From positions 1-26,430 of the forward strand of contig JASGFP010000051.1 of assembly GCA_047605445.1 (NCBI GenBank): 26,430 bases of DNA. Direction: 5' to 3'. Both the position numbers and the translations under genes were made by a program. Positions 15,696-23,500 of this stretch are shown one piece after another. Position 1 is the first letter of the stretch, and every line of letters begins with the position of its first letter. Under the pieces are notes generated by a model. The model worked only from the letters and a program-made list of their open reading frames with translations. It did no database searches and was not told the DNA's origin. Source of the DNA: JAJXWB01 sp047605445. Lineage in GTDB: Bacteria; Pseudomonadota; Alphaproteobacteria; Rhizobiales; Beijerinckiaceae.

Positions 15696-17621
15696 TTGAG
15701 CCAGACGAAAAAGGCGCGCCGCGCCCACAAGACCCGCACGCTTGGCGCCACGATCGCTCTGGCGGCGTCCATCGCCGCGCCGGCTGCGCGCGCCGAGGAT
15801 GTGAAGCTGATGGTTCCCTCGGCCACGATCCAGAAGGAACAGGCGCGCATCAAGGCGGCGGAGGCGAAAGTTCCGAGCAATCCGCTGAAGGACGCCTATT
15901 TCGGCGAGACGCATGTCCACACCGCCTATTCGCTCGACGCCTATCTCGGCGGCGCGCGGCTGACGCCCGACACCGCCTATCGTTTCGCACAGGGCGAGAA
16001 GATGATGGTGAACGGGCAGATGCATCGCATCGTCGAGCCGCTCGATTTTGCCGCCGTCACCGATCACGCCGAATATCTCGGCGAAATGTATTCCACCATG
16101 GTGGAAGGCGCGCCGGGCCACGATCAGCCGGACCTGAAGACGCTGCGCGGCCTCAAGGGCTTTGAGGAGCGGGAAAGCTGGTTCCTGAATTATGTCGTCA
16201 AGAGCAACCGCTCCGAGACGCCGCAGCATCCGCCGTTCTTCGTCGGCCCCGAAACGACCAAGAGCGCATGGGCGGTCGTCGTGGAAGCGACCGAGAAGAA
16301 CTACAAGCCCGGCAAGTTCACGACCATTCCCGCCTTCGAATGGAGCGGCGCGCCCAAGGGCGGCAATCTGCACCGCAACGTCTTCTTCCGCGATCTGCGC
16401 GTGCCGCAGATTCCCATGAGCTACATCGACCTCAATCGCGAAGACAAGCTCTGGGCCTGGATGGGCGATCTCGAGAAAATCGGCGCCTCCGTCATCGCGG
16501 TTCCGCATAATTCCAACGCCAGCAAGGGCATGATGTTCGATCCGAACACGCCTGACGGCAAGCCGATCGACGCAGCCTACGCACGCACCCGCGCGCATTT
16601 CGAACCGCTGATCGAGATGATGCAGATCAAGGGCAATTCGGAAGTGCATCGCAACTTCTGGGGCGCCGACGAATTCGCGAATTTCGAGAATGCGGATTCG
16701 ATGGCGAAATACAGCGGCCGCGAAACGAAGAAGGAGAACTTCGTGCGCTATGGGCTCGAAAAGGGCCTGGAATACGAACGCACGCTCGGCGCAAATCCCT
16801 ACAAATACGGTTTCATCGGCGGCACCGACAGCCACAACGGCACGCCTGCCGACACAGACGAGAGCAATTTCATCGTCGGCAGCCATGGCGCCGCCGACGG
16901 GACTGTCGAACGGCGTCGCACCGGCGAGGTTGGCGGCTGGATTGGCGGCATCGATCTCAATCCCGGCGCGCTTGCCGGCGTCTGGGCGACCAGCAACACC
17001 CGCGGCGCGATCTGGGACGGCATGCGGGCGAAGGAAACCTTCGCCACCTCGGGCGTGCGCATCAAGGTCCGCATGTTTGCGGGCTTCGGCCTTCCCGGCC
17101 CGGACGCGAACTCCAAGACAACAGTGGAGAACGGCTACAGGTTCGGGGTGCCGATGGGCGGCACGCTGCCGACTGTGCCCGCCGGTGAAAAGCGCCCGCT
17201 GCGCTTCAACGTCTTGGCGATCAAGGGCCCGAAGGACGCCAATCTCGACCGCATCCAGATCATCAAGGGCTGGGTCGGCGCCGACGGCGCGCCGCAGGAA
17301 AAGATCGTCAACGTTGTCTGGTCGTCGGAGCGCACGATCGGCGCCGACGGCAAGCTGCCGCCCGTGGCCAATACCGTCGACCTCAAGACGGCGACTTACA
17401 AGAACTCGGTCGGCGCCACGGAGCTGACCGGAAGCTGGGTCGATACGGAATTCGATCCGGCGCAGAACGCGCTCTACTACGCGCGCGTCCTTCAGATCCC
17501 GACGCCGCGCTGGAGCACCTACGACGCTGTGCGCGCCAAACTGCCGCTGCTGGAGGGCGTTGCGGCGACCGTCCAGGAGCGGGCCTGGTCCTCGCCGGTC
17601 TGGTACACGGCGGCAAAGTGA
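15696..17621 (+). CDS. DUF3604 protein, second copy (exported)
   Basis: A 641-residue paralogue of the DUF3604 protein at 4285. It has a signal peptide (about 13-33, ARA cleavage, before EDVKL) and no lipobox. The four putative metal-site motifs are kept: GETHVHT (about 70-76), TDHAEYLGEM (about 122-131), VPHNSN (about 269-274) and GGTDSHNG (about 375-382). The first differs from copy 1 by Glu for Asp and Val for His (ETHVHT versus DTHHHT). The start is TTG 15696, with GAGGGAG seven bases upstream; an ATG at 15689 is in another frame. It heads the third operon, 13 bp before the outer-membrane-like gene. Two copies under the same element suggest different substrates or steps; reaction unknown. 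Confidence 0.87.
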   Translation: MSQTKKARRAHKTRTLGATIALAASIAAPAARAEDVKLMVPSATIQKEQARIKAAEAKVPSNPLKDAYFGETHVHTAYSLDAYLGGARLTPDTAYRFAQGEKMMVNGQMHRIVEPLDFAAVTDHAEYLGEMYSTMVEGAPGHDQPDLKTLRGLKGFEERESWFLNYVVKSNRSETPQHPPFFVGPETTKSAWAVVVEATEKNYKPGKFTTIPAFEWSGAPKGGNLHRNVFFRDLRVPQIPMSYIDLNREDKLWAWMGDLEKIGASVIAVPHNSNASKGMMFDPNTPDGKPIDAAYARTRAHFEPLIEMMQIKGNSEVHRNFWGADEFANFENADSMAKYSGRETKKENFVRYGLEKGLEYERTLGANPYKYGFIGGTDSHNGTPADTDESNFIVGSHGAADGTVERRRTGEVGGWIGGIDLNPGALAGVWATSNTRGAIWDGMRAKETFATSGVRIKVRMFAGFGLPGPDANSKTTVENGYRFGVPMGGTLPTVPAGEKRPLRFNVLAIKGPKDANLDRIQIIKGWVGADGAPQEKIVNVVWSSERTIGADGKLPPVANTVDLKTATYKNSVGATELTGSWVDTEFDPAQNALYYARVLQIPTPRWSTYDAVRAKLPLLEGVAATVQERAWSSPVWYTAAK

Positions 17622-17634
17622 GAGTCAGGTCCCG

Positions 17635-18411
17635 ATGAAGCGTCTCGTCGCCTGCGTCCTCGTTCTTGCGTCTCTCATTTCGCCCGCGTGGGCCGACGAT
17701 CAGGACGACGACGCGCCCAATACCGGGCAGGACATCACCAAGCCGGTGACGCGCGTCGATCTGCGCGCGGGCTACCAGCGCACGCCGGGCGCCGCCAACA
17801 GCTGGTCGTTCATCGCGCGCACGGACAAGCCGTTCGCGCTCGGCGACGGCTGGAAGCTGTCGCTGCGCGCGGACATGCCTTTCGTCGACAACACGACGGG
17901 CAATGGATACAGGCTCGGCCTCGGCGACGCGCTGGCGCAGGTTCTGTTCATCAATGCGATCGACAAGCGCCAGGCCTTCGGCTTCGGCGTGCAGATCGTT
18001 GCGCCGACGGCCGGCGGACAGCAGTTCGGCACGGGGCGCTACCAGCTGATCCCGACGCTAGGCTATCGCTACGCCCTGCCTGAGATCACGCCAGGTTCGT
18101 TCTTCGTCGGCGCCGTTCGCTATGATTTCGACTTCGCCGGCGATCCCGCGCGCAAACACATCCGCAACCTGCAATTCTCGCCGACGCTGAACATCGCGCT
18201 GCCCAACCAGATGTTCGTCACCTTCTATCCATCGACCGACATCCGCTACAATTTCATCACGCGGAGCTGGTTCGTGCCGTTCGACGTCCAGATCGGCAAG
18301 ATGTGGGGCAAGTCGGTCGTCACTTCCCTCGAAATCGCGACGCCCATCCACAATGGCGCCTCGCCGCTCTATAAATTCAAGACGGAAGCCCGGCTGGGCA
18401 TATTCTTCTGA
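17635..18411 (+). CDS. Predicted outer-membrane beta-barrel protein
   Basis: A 258-residue exported protein. A signal peptide (about 4-20, AWA cleavage) is followed by alternating hydrophobic/polar stretches typical of beta-barrel strands (WSFIARTDKPFALG, LSLRADMPFVD, FFVGAVRYDFDFAGD, MFVTFYPSTDIRYNF). The last residue is Phe (ARLGIFF), the usual outer-membrane assembly signal. It resembles the MetA-pathway/transporter-like barrel group, but I do not claim a substrate. It starts 13 bp after the DUF3604 stop, and its stop shares one base with the next start (TGATG). It could be the outer-membrane route for whatever the DUF3604 proteins act on; this is inference. Confidence 0.78.
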   Translation: MKRLVACVLVLASLISPAWADDQDDDAPNTGQDITKPVTRVDLRAGYQRTPGAANSWSFIARTDKPFALGDGWKLSLRADMPFVDNTTGNGYRLGLGDALAQVLFINAIDKRQAFGFGVQIVAPTAGGQQFGTGRYQLIPTLGYRYALPEITPGSFFVGAVRYDFDFAGDPARKHIRNLQFSPTLNIALPNQMFVTFYPSTDIRYNFITRSWFVPFDVQIGKMWGKSVVTSLEIATPIHNGASPLYKFKTEARLGIFF

Positions 18412-19007
18412 TGCGAAAGGCCCGACAGGAAGTGAGCGCATCCACGCCCGTGCTCTCGCGCAGATCCGCGCTGGCGGCCATATCGGGCGCGGCCGTATCC
18501 ATGCTCGCCGCGCCCGCCTCTGCCTGCGGCTACGACAACCCGGACGATCTCGCGCAATATCTAATCAACATCCGCTACCCCAAGGCCATGTACGTGCGCG
18601 CCGCCGTGGCCGAAGCCGAGGCGGCAGGCCTCCTGCCGCCAGGCGCGTCACAGAAGCCCGGCGCCGACCCCTTCGCCTTCCTGCGCGCCGCCGCCAGACT
18701 GAAGGCACTCGGCGATCGCCTTGCGCCGCCACAAACGCCCGGCGCAAGCGCGCCGATCTCGCTCGTCCTGCTCGAAAGCGCGCTGTGGACGCGCTACACG
18801 CCGGCGAGCGGCGTCTATGCAACCCAGGTTCACGCGCCCGGCCCGGCGCCGGGCGACGCTGTCGTCGTCACCGAGACCGCAGTCGTGACAGCATTGCTCG
18901 GACGATCCCTGACATTTGCAGCCGCCTCAACGGCAGAGCTGGTTCGGCTTTACGGGCCGGACAAGGGCCAGGCCGCCCTGCGCGCCGCATTCGCCCGCTT
19001 TGCATGA
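18411..19007 (+). CDS. Tat-exported protein of unknown function
   Basis: I do not recognise this 198-residue protein. It has a twin-arginine signal (LSRRSALAAISGAAVSMLAA, cleavage near ASA-CGY). The mature protein begins with Cys-Gly-Tyr-Asp and is Ala-rich and mostly helical, with an aromatic stretch around LESALWTRYTPASGVYATQV. The start ATG overlaps the preceding stop by one base. It closes the third operon and is the second Tat-signal protein in the island. It could be anchored, as the Cys follows the hydrophobic core, although this is not a clean lipobox. Confidence 0.7.
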   Translation: MRKARQEVSASTPVLSRRSALAAISGAAVSMLAAPASACGYDNPDDLAQYLINIRYPKAMYVRAAVAEAEAAGLLPPGASQKPGADPFAFLRAAARLKALGDRLAPPQTPGASAPISLVLLESALWTRYTPASGVYATQVHAPGPAPGDAVVVTETAVVTALLGRSLTFAAASTAELVRLYGPDKGQAALRAAFARFA

Positions 19008-19402
19008 GAACGACGCGTGGCGCCCGGCGCGACCGCTTGCCCTTTGCGGCCCGTGGAGCCATTTTTGAATAGCCGGCCGGCATTTCAGGCCAGTCCGAAA
19101 CGATTTGAATCGCGGATTTTCAGATGTGTGACGTCGAGATAGCCGGGCGCCGGACATTTCCGGCGCGGAGCAATCCGTAGGCGAACTAACCATCGCCTTC
19201 GCGACCCGCATTAATGGCGTAGACCTCGACATCGAGGAGACGGTTCGTTGGATAGCGCCTGATGGTTTGCGACTGATAGCTGACGTTCGCCCGTAGGGCG
19301 GGAAATGACCCACATCGACATCAAAGCGCATGCAATTGTTGAGAGTCGATGGCCTCTCAGCAGCGCGTATTTCGACCAGACCAACGGCAACCCCTGATGC
19401 CT
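19008..19402. other. Right-end island DNA with a decayed small gene
   Basis: No intact gene is supported. On the plus strand the frame from about 19132 to a stop at 19291-19293 reads without ATG and contains LTIAFATRINGVDLDIEETV followed by RWIAPDG. This resembles part of the small protein at 2493-2714. A short separate frame from ATG 19124 (MCDVEIAG...) stops at 19179, so a frameshift may have broken the start. The rest shows nothing I can name. Confidence 0.45.
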
Positions 19403-19933
19403 TCAGTCAGAGTCTAATGCTGACTTCAGGTTGGTCAGTTTCCCTCCGTTCGCCAGATATTGGCGAGCGAGAAATCTCACTTCGTCCAAGATCGCGTTCA
19501 GTTCTATGCCCTGCTCCAGTTTGTCCAGAACGAGACCTGCTGAGTAGTGGCTGTAGCTATCCACCATCTCGCTTGTCGAATGTCCTGTCACTGACATCAC
19601 TTCGATGGTGGACAGCCCTCGCTCGAAAAGCCGGCTCGTTGCTTCATGGCGGAGATCGTGAAAATGCAGATCATTGATGCCGCATCTCTCAAGGAGTCGC
19701 TTCCACCACGTGTCCAACGTTAAGGGATTGATGCCGAAGAGCGGACTTAGACGGCGCGCGCCAGAAGCCCTTAGGCAGGCTTTCCCGGCTAGCCGGCTTA
19801 TTGGATCGTCGGTCCAGCCCAGGTAGCAGGCTGACCGTCGGGGCGGGCAAATCTCGAGGCGCTGGCATGTTCCGAACCCAGTGGTACGGAAATGGTACGA
19901 GAAACCGCCTCGATTACCCAGCGCCCCGCGCAA
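19403..19933 (-). pseudogene. Tyrosine-recombinase (phage-type integrase) C-terminal remnant
   Basis: The recognisable part is about the last 115 residues. It carries the second half of the tyrosine recombinase catalytic domain: FHDLRHEATSRLFERGLS (box II His and Arg), TGHSTSEMVDSYSHY (third His and the nucleophile, probably the first Tyr of SYSHY). The core-binding domain, the first catalytic Arg and the beta-hairpin Lys are missing; the frame upstream of about 19750 shows no integrase similarity. It therefore cannot recombine alone. It lies 21 bp from the repeat that forms attR and reads away from the tRNA, as island integrases do. A direct repeat of GGTACG (19883-19888 and 19894-19899) beside it may be an old arm-type site. 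Confidence 0.8.
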
Positions 19934-19953
19934 AGGTTTGAATTTTGTGGAAT

Positions 19954-19995
19954 ATGGCGGTCCCGAAGGGATTCGAACCCCTGACCTTCGGTTTA
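19954..19995 (-). repeat. attR: 3' part of the intact tRNA-Arg(CCT)
   Basis: 42 bases identical to 2166-2207 in the same orientation, reaching from one base beyond the encoded CCA to the anticodon loop. The left and right copies diverge at the next base (C at 2208, G at 19996). Being at the 3' end, the repeat lets the island rebuild a complete tRNA at one junction. Confidence 0.9.
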
Positions 19996-20031
19996 GGAAA
20001 CCGCTGCTCTATCCTGCTGAGCTACGGGACC
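19955..20031 (-). tRNA. tRNA-Arg (anticodon CCT)
   Basis: On the minus strand a full cloverleaf can be drawn: acceptor GGTCCCG with CGGGACC, D-stem GCTC with GAGC, anticodon stem GCGGT with ACCGA (outer pair mismatched), loop TTCCTAA giving anticodon CCT, T-arm AGGGG-TTCGAAT-CCCTT, discriminator G and an encoded CCA at 19955-19957. It reads AGG codons. It is the integration site of the island, and its 3' part is duplicated at 2166-2207. Confidence 0.95.
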
Positions 20032-20170
20032 GGCGCGATTGTCTTGCCGTAATTCGGCGCAAAAGCAAAGCGGCTGCATCTGCGCCCCGCCCGATCTGGA
20101 CCATTGCGCGAGCGCCCTTGACGCCTGCGCCTGCGCCCGTTCAATTGTCCGACCAAAATCGGAGACAATC

Positions 20171-21262
20171 ATGAAGGCCGCCGTCCTCACCGAGATCAAC
20201 AAGCCGCTCGAGATTCTCGATCTCGAACTCGATCCGCCGAAGGCGGGCGAGGCGCGCGTCAAGATGATGGCGTCCGGCGTCTGCATGTCGGACTGGCACA
20301 TGATGAACGGCGACTGGCCAGCCAAGCTGCCGCTGGTGCCGGGCCACGAAGCGGCGGGAATCGTGACGGAGGTAGGCCCCGGCCAATCGCATGTCTCGGT
20401 CGGCGACCACGTCATCTTCTCCTTCGCCTCGCATTGTGGCCATTGCCGCTACTGCAATTCCGGCAAGTCGGTGCTCTGCAACGGCCATTCCGCGCCGGGC
20501 TTCCTGATGCCCGACGGAACGACGCGCCTGAAATACAAGGCCGAGCCCGTCTACCAGATGGCCCGCATCGGCACCTTCCGCGAGGAGGTCGTCTGCTCGC
20601 TCGAAAACCTCGTGCCGATCCGCAAGGACCTGCCGTGGACCATCGCCGCCATCATCGGCTGCTCGGTGGCGACAGGCGTCGGCGCGGTCTATCGCGCCGC
20701 AAAGGTGGAGGCGGGCTCCAGCGTGCTCGTCATCGGCTGCGGCGGCGTCGGCCTCAACATCGTGCAGGGCGCCAAGCTCGTCGGCGCGGGCAAGATCATC
20801 GCGGTCGACCTGCTCGACAACAAGCTGGACTACGCCAGGCAGTTCGGCGCGACGCACACGATCAACGGCAAGACCGAGAATGTCGTGAAGCGCGTGCGCG
20901 AGATCACCGGCGGCGGCGTGGATTACGCCTTCGACGCGATCGGCTCGGAAGCGACCATCCTGCAGATCGTCGACTGCCTGTGCGCGGGCGGCCGGGCGAC
21001 CATGGTCGGCATTCCCTCCGTGCAGGTGCGCGCCGGCATTTCGCCCGCCTCCATGGTTTTCCAGGAGAAGACGCTGGCCTCGTCCTTCTACGGCTCGATC
21101 CAGCCCGACATCGACTTCCCGATCCTCGCCGATCTCTACATGGACAAGAAGCTCGACCTCGATTCGCTGATCTCGCGCACCTACACGCTCGATCAGATCA
21201 ACGAGGGCTTCGACCAGCTCCGCAAGGGCGGCGTCGCGCGCGGCGTGGTCGTTTTCGACTGA
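20171..21262 (+). CDS. Zinc-dependent alcohol dehydrogenase (class III-like)
   Basis: A 363-residue medium-chain dehydrogenase/reductase that should oxidise an alcohol (or reduce an aldehyde) with NAD. Catalytic zinc ligands are visible: C38 in SGVCMSD, H59-E60 in PGHEAAG and C164 in GCSVATG. The structural zinc loop has four cysteines (C89, C92, C95, C103). The cofactor site is GCGGVG at 189-194, followed by the acidic end of the strand (AVDLLDNK). The GCSVATG form and length point to the class III/NDMA-dependent side rather than simple ethanol dehydrogenases; the substrate is open. GGAG lies six bases before ATG 20171. It is the first chromosomal gene beyond the tRNA. Confidence 0.88.
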   Translation: MKAAVLTEINKPLEILDLELDPPKAGEARVKMMASGVCMSDWHMMNGDWPAKLPLVPGHEAAGIVTEVGPGQSHVSVGDHVIFSFASHCGHCRYCNSGKSVLCNGHSAPGFLMPDGTTRLKYKAEPVYQMARIGTFREEVVCSLENLVPIRKDLPWTIAAIIGCSVATGVGAVYRAAKVEAGSSVLVIGCGGVGLNIVQGAKLVGAGKIIAVDLLDNKLDYARQFGATHTINGKTENVVKRVREITGGGVDYAFDAIGSEATILQIVDCLCAGGRATMVGIPSVQVRAGISPASMVFQEKTLASSFYGSIQPDIDFPILADLYMDKKLDLDSLISRTYTLDQINEGFDQLRKGGVARGVVVFD

Positions 21263-21332
21263 CCCGCGACCCTCGCAATTGTGACATTTGTTTCCGTTAC
21301 AGGTCCGTCGCGGCTCTGTAACGGAGAGACGA

Positions 21333-22745
21333 ATGCCTGACGTGAAAAGCGCTGCCGAACTGCGGAAAGCGCAAACGCGCCGCGCGCGTTACGCGCGCGG
21401 CAAAGCGTTGCGCAAAGCGGTCCCTCGCGAGGCGCACGCGGAATTCGCCAGTGACGGACGTGATCCGGTCGCGGTGCTCGCGCGGGGCGACAGCGGTCGC
21501 ATATCAACATTGCTGCCGCTGCGTTACGCGCGCATGACGCAATCGCCTTTCGCCTTCCTGCGCGGCGCGGCGGCGGTCATGGCCGCCGATCTCGCCGGCG
21601 CGCCGGCCGCGGGCGTTTCCGTGCAGGCTTGCGGCGATTGTCACCTGATGAATTTCGGCGTTTTCGCCTCGCCGGAAGATCACATACTTTTCGACATCGA
21701 CGATTTCGACGAGACGCTGCCCGGCGTCGACTTCACCGTCGACGTCAAGCGGCTTTGCGCCAGCGTAGCGGTCGCGGCCCAATCGAACGGCTGGTCGGAG
21801 CGCAGGGCGCGCGCCTGCGCGGAAAGCGCAGCGGCTTCCTATCGCCGGCGCATGCTCGACCTCGCGCTTCAGTCACCGCTGGAAATCTGGCGCAGCCGCA
21901 TCGACCTGCCGCGCGAAATCGCCTCCTTCGACGATCCGCGTGTGTCGCAGCGCCTGCGCGCGATCCTGATGAAAGCTGGCCGCGACCTCGAGGACGACGA
22001 CGATTTTCCGCAATTCGTGGTCTCGAAAAAATCGGGCCCGCGCATCGCCGATCGAGCCGACACGATCTTTCATCTCGATCCCGGCGATGCGACCGATCCC
22101 ACGCGGATTTTTGCCGGCTACCGCGCCAGCCTGTCGCCTGAACGCGCCGCCATCCTGGCGCGCTACCGCCTGGCCGATTTCGCCATGAAGGTCGTCGGCG
22201 TGGGGTCGGTCGGGACGTTCTGCGCGGTCGGGCTGTTCGTCTCGGGCGACGGCGAGCCGCTGCTGCTCCAGGTGAAGGAGGCGGATCGCTCCGTGCTCGA
22301 AAGCCTCGCGCCGCAAGGCCGATGGGATGGCGAACAGGGCCGGCGCGTTGTCGAGGGGCAGCGCATCCTGCAGGCGGCGAGCGACGTGTTTCTCGGCTGG
22401 GTGGCCGCGCCGGATCAAGGCCGCCATTTCTACGTCCGCCACCTGAAGAACCGCACGCTCGGCTCGGTCGGCGATCTGATGGAAGGCGATGCGCTGCCGG
22501 CCTATGCGCGGCTGTGCGGGCGCACCCTCGCCCGCGCTCACGCGCGCTCGGGCGATCCTGCCCTGATTGCCGGATACATGGGCAAGAGCGAGGCGTTCGA
22601 CGACGCCATGGGCGCGTTTGCGATGACATACGCGAAGCAGACGGTCGCCGACCACGCCGCGCTGCTGACGGCCAGGGGCCCGTCCGAGCTAGCCCCGGTC
22701 AAGAAAAAGGCCGGCGCGGCGAAGAAAACGCCGGCGCCAGCCTGA
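21333..22745 (+). CDS. DUF2252 protein, kinase-like fold
   Basis: A 470-residue DUF2252 protein; the reaction is unknown. The family is distantly like aminoglycoside/choline kinases. The catalytic-loop-like GDCHLMNFG and the metal-site-like FDIDDFDET are present at about residues 102-135, and near the C-terminus are the family motifs FYVRHLKNRTLGSV and CGRTLARAHARSGD. No signal peptide is present, so it should be cytoplasmic. The C-terminal tail is Lys/Ala-rich (VKKKAGAAKKTPAPA). ATG 21333 follows GGAGAG; a longer frame from 21288 is not needed. It is single on its transcript, 70 bp after the dehydrogenase, and ends at a strong inverted repeat facing the convergent efp. Confidence 0.85.
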   Translation: MPDVKSAAELRKAQTRRARYARGKALRKAVPREAHAEFASDGRDPVAVLARGDSGRISTLLPLRYARMTQSPFAFLRGAAAVMAADLAGAPAAGVSVQACGDCHLMNFGVFASPEDHILFDIDDFDETLPGVDFTVDVKRLCASVAVAAQSNGWSERRARACAESAAASYRRRMLDLALQSPLEIWRSRIDLPREIASFDDPRVSQRLRAILMKAGRDLEDDDDFPQFVVSKKSGPRIADRADTIFHLDPGDATDPTRIFAGYRASLSPERAAILARYRLADFAMKVVGVGSVGTFCAVGLFVSGDGEPLLLQVKEADRSVLESLAPQGRWDGEQGRRVVEGQRILQAASDVFLGWVAAPDQGRHFYVRHLKNRTLGSVGDLMEGDALPAYARLCGRTLARAHARSGDPALIAGYMGKSEAFDDAMGAFAMTYAKQTVADHAALLTARGPSELAPVKKKAGAAKKTPAPA

Positions 22746-22751
22746 TCCGCC

Positions 22752-22813
22752 GGACCGCGAGCCTTCAGGCTCGCAATCGGTTCGTTTCAAGCGAGCACGA
22801 AGGCTCGCGGTCC
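22752..22813. terminator. Inverted-repeat bidirectional terminator between DUF2252 and efp
   Basis: A perfect 15-bp inverted repeat (22752-22766, GGACCGCGAGCCTTC; 22799-22813, its complement) fills the space between two convergent stops. The left arm also folds alone into a 7-bp stem with a TTCA loop (22757-22774). No long T run follows, so it may be a bidirectional terminator or a dispersed palindromic repeat of the genome. Confidence 0.6.
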
Positions 22814-22814
22814 A

Positions 22815-23384
22815 TCAGTCCTTGGCGCGCTCGACATAGCTGCCGTCGTCCGTCTGCACCACCACGCGCGTGCCGGTCTGGATGTGCGGCGGCACCATGA
22901 CCTTGGCGCCGTTCGACAGGATCGCGGGCTTGTAGGAGGACGAGGCCGTCTGGTTCTTGATGGCGGGCTCGGTCTCGGTGATTTCCAGCGTCACGCGCGG
23001 CGGCAGCTGGATGGCGACGGCGTTGCCGTTGAACATCGACAGGATGACCTTCATGCCTTCCTGCAGCCATACGGCCTGGTCGCCGATCGTGTCCTTGGTG
23101 ACGATCACCTGCTCGTAGTTTTCGTCGTTCATGAACGTGTAGCCGTCGCCGTCCTCGTAGAGATACGAGAAGTCGTGATCTTCGACGAAGGCGCGCTCGA
23201 CCTGTTCGGTCGTCTTGTAGCGGTTGGACACTTTCACGCCGTCGGACAGGCGGCGCATGTCGATCTGCGTTGTCGGCGTGCCCTTGCCGGGGTGGAAGCT
23301 TTCGGCGGTAAGCACGACATAGAGTTGGCCGTCCTCGTGCTCGATGATGTTGCCCTTGCGGATGGAGGAGGCGATGACTCTCAT
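22815..23384 (-). CDS. efp: Elongation factor P
   Basis: A 189-residue translation factor that relieves ribosome stalling at proline runs. The three domains are in order: KOW-like (about 1-63), the middle OB domain (about 68-125; GDGYTFMNDENYEQV) and the C-terminal OB domain (about 130-187; NQTASSSYKPA, then GAKVMVPPHIQTGTRV). The modifiable lysine is K34 in HPGKGTP, as in E. coli-type EF-P. The two enzymes needed for beta-lysylation, EpmA (23501) and EpmB (25190), are beside it in the same cluster, so K34 is probably modified. It is transcribed divergently from epmA across 116 bp. Confidence 0.97.
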   Translation of the reverse strand: MRVIASSIRKGNIIEHEDGQLYVVLTAESFHPGKGTPTTQIDMRRLSDGVKVSNRYKTTEQVERAFVEDHDFSYLYEDGDGYTFMNDENYEQVIVTKDTIGDQAVWLQEGMKVILSMFNGNAVAIQLPPRVTLEITETEPAIKNQTASSSYKPAILSNGAKVMVPPHIQTGTRVVVQTDDGSYVERAKD

Positions 23385-23500
23385 ATTGTCCTCGATTGCG
23401 AGTTCGATTGTAGGCTGCGGGCGCCCGGACTATGGTCCGCCGGACTTGCAGGAGATCGCCTGAGCGCGATCCGCCTGCCGCAGCACACAGAAATGGTCTG

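Larger units (their letters stand above)
2166..19995. mobile_element. Genomic island integrated in the 3' end of tRNA-Arg(CCT)
   Basis: The segment is bounded by two identical 42-bp stretches in the same orientation (2166-2207 and 19954-19995). Both contain the 3' part of a tRNA-Arg gene, from the anticodon loop to the encoded CCA. The right copy belongs to an intact tRNA and the left copy ends abruptly after it. A tyrosine-integrase remnant lies just inside the right end, reading away from the tRNA. This is the classical result of integration at a tRNA 3' end by a tyrosine recombinase. The cargo is three operons plus a regulator, mostly exported or membrane proteins. The ends (about 2210-2500 and 19010-19750) look less GC-rich by eye than the cargo. 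No transfer, replication or phage structural genes are present. Confidence 0.87.

Noticed and set aside
15645..16886. 413-codon minus-strand frame
   Set aside because: Antisense to the second DUF3604 gene; rich in His, Arg and Asp as expected of a shadow frame in GC-rich DNA.
19249..19562. Further GGATAG (19249) and CTATCC (19557) matches as extra operator copies
   Set aside because: Neither has a partner half-site at the fixed distance, and the second is inside the integrase remnant.
19881..20174. Plus-strand open frame covering the tRNA-Arg gene
   Set aside because: Its peptide (GPEGIRTPDLRFRKPLLYPA) is the well-known false translation of a tRNA on the opposite strand.
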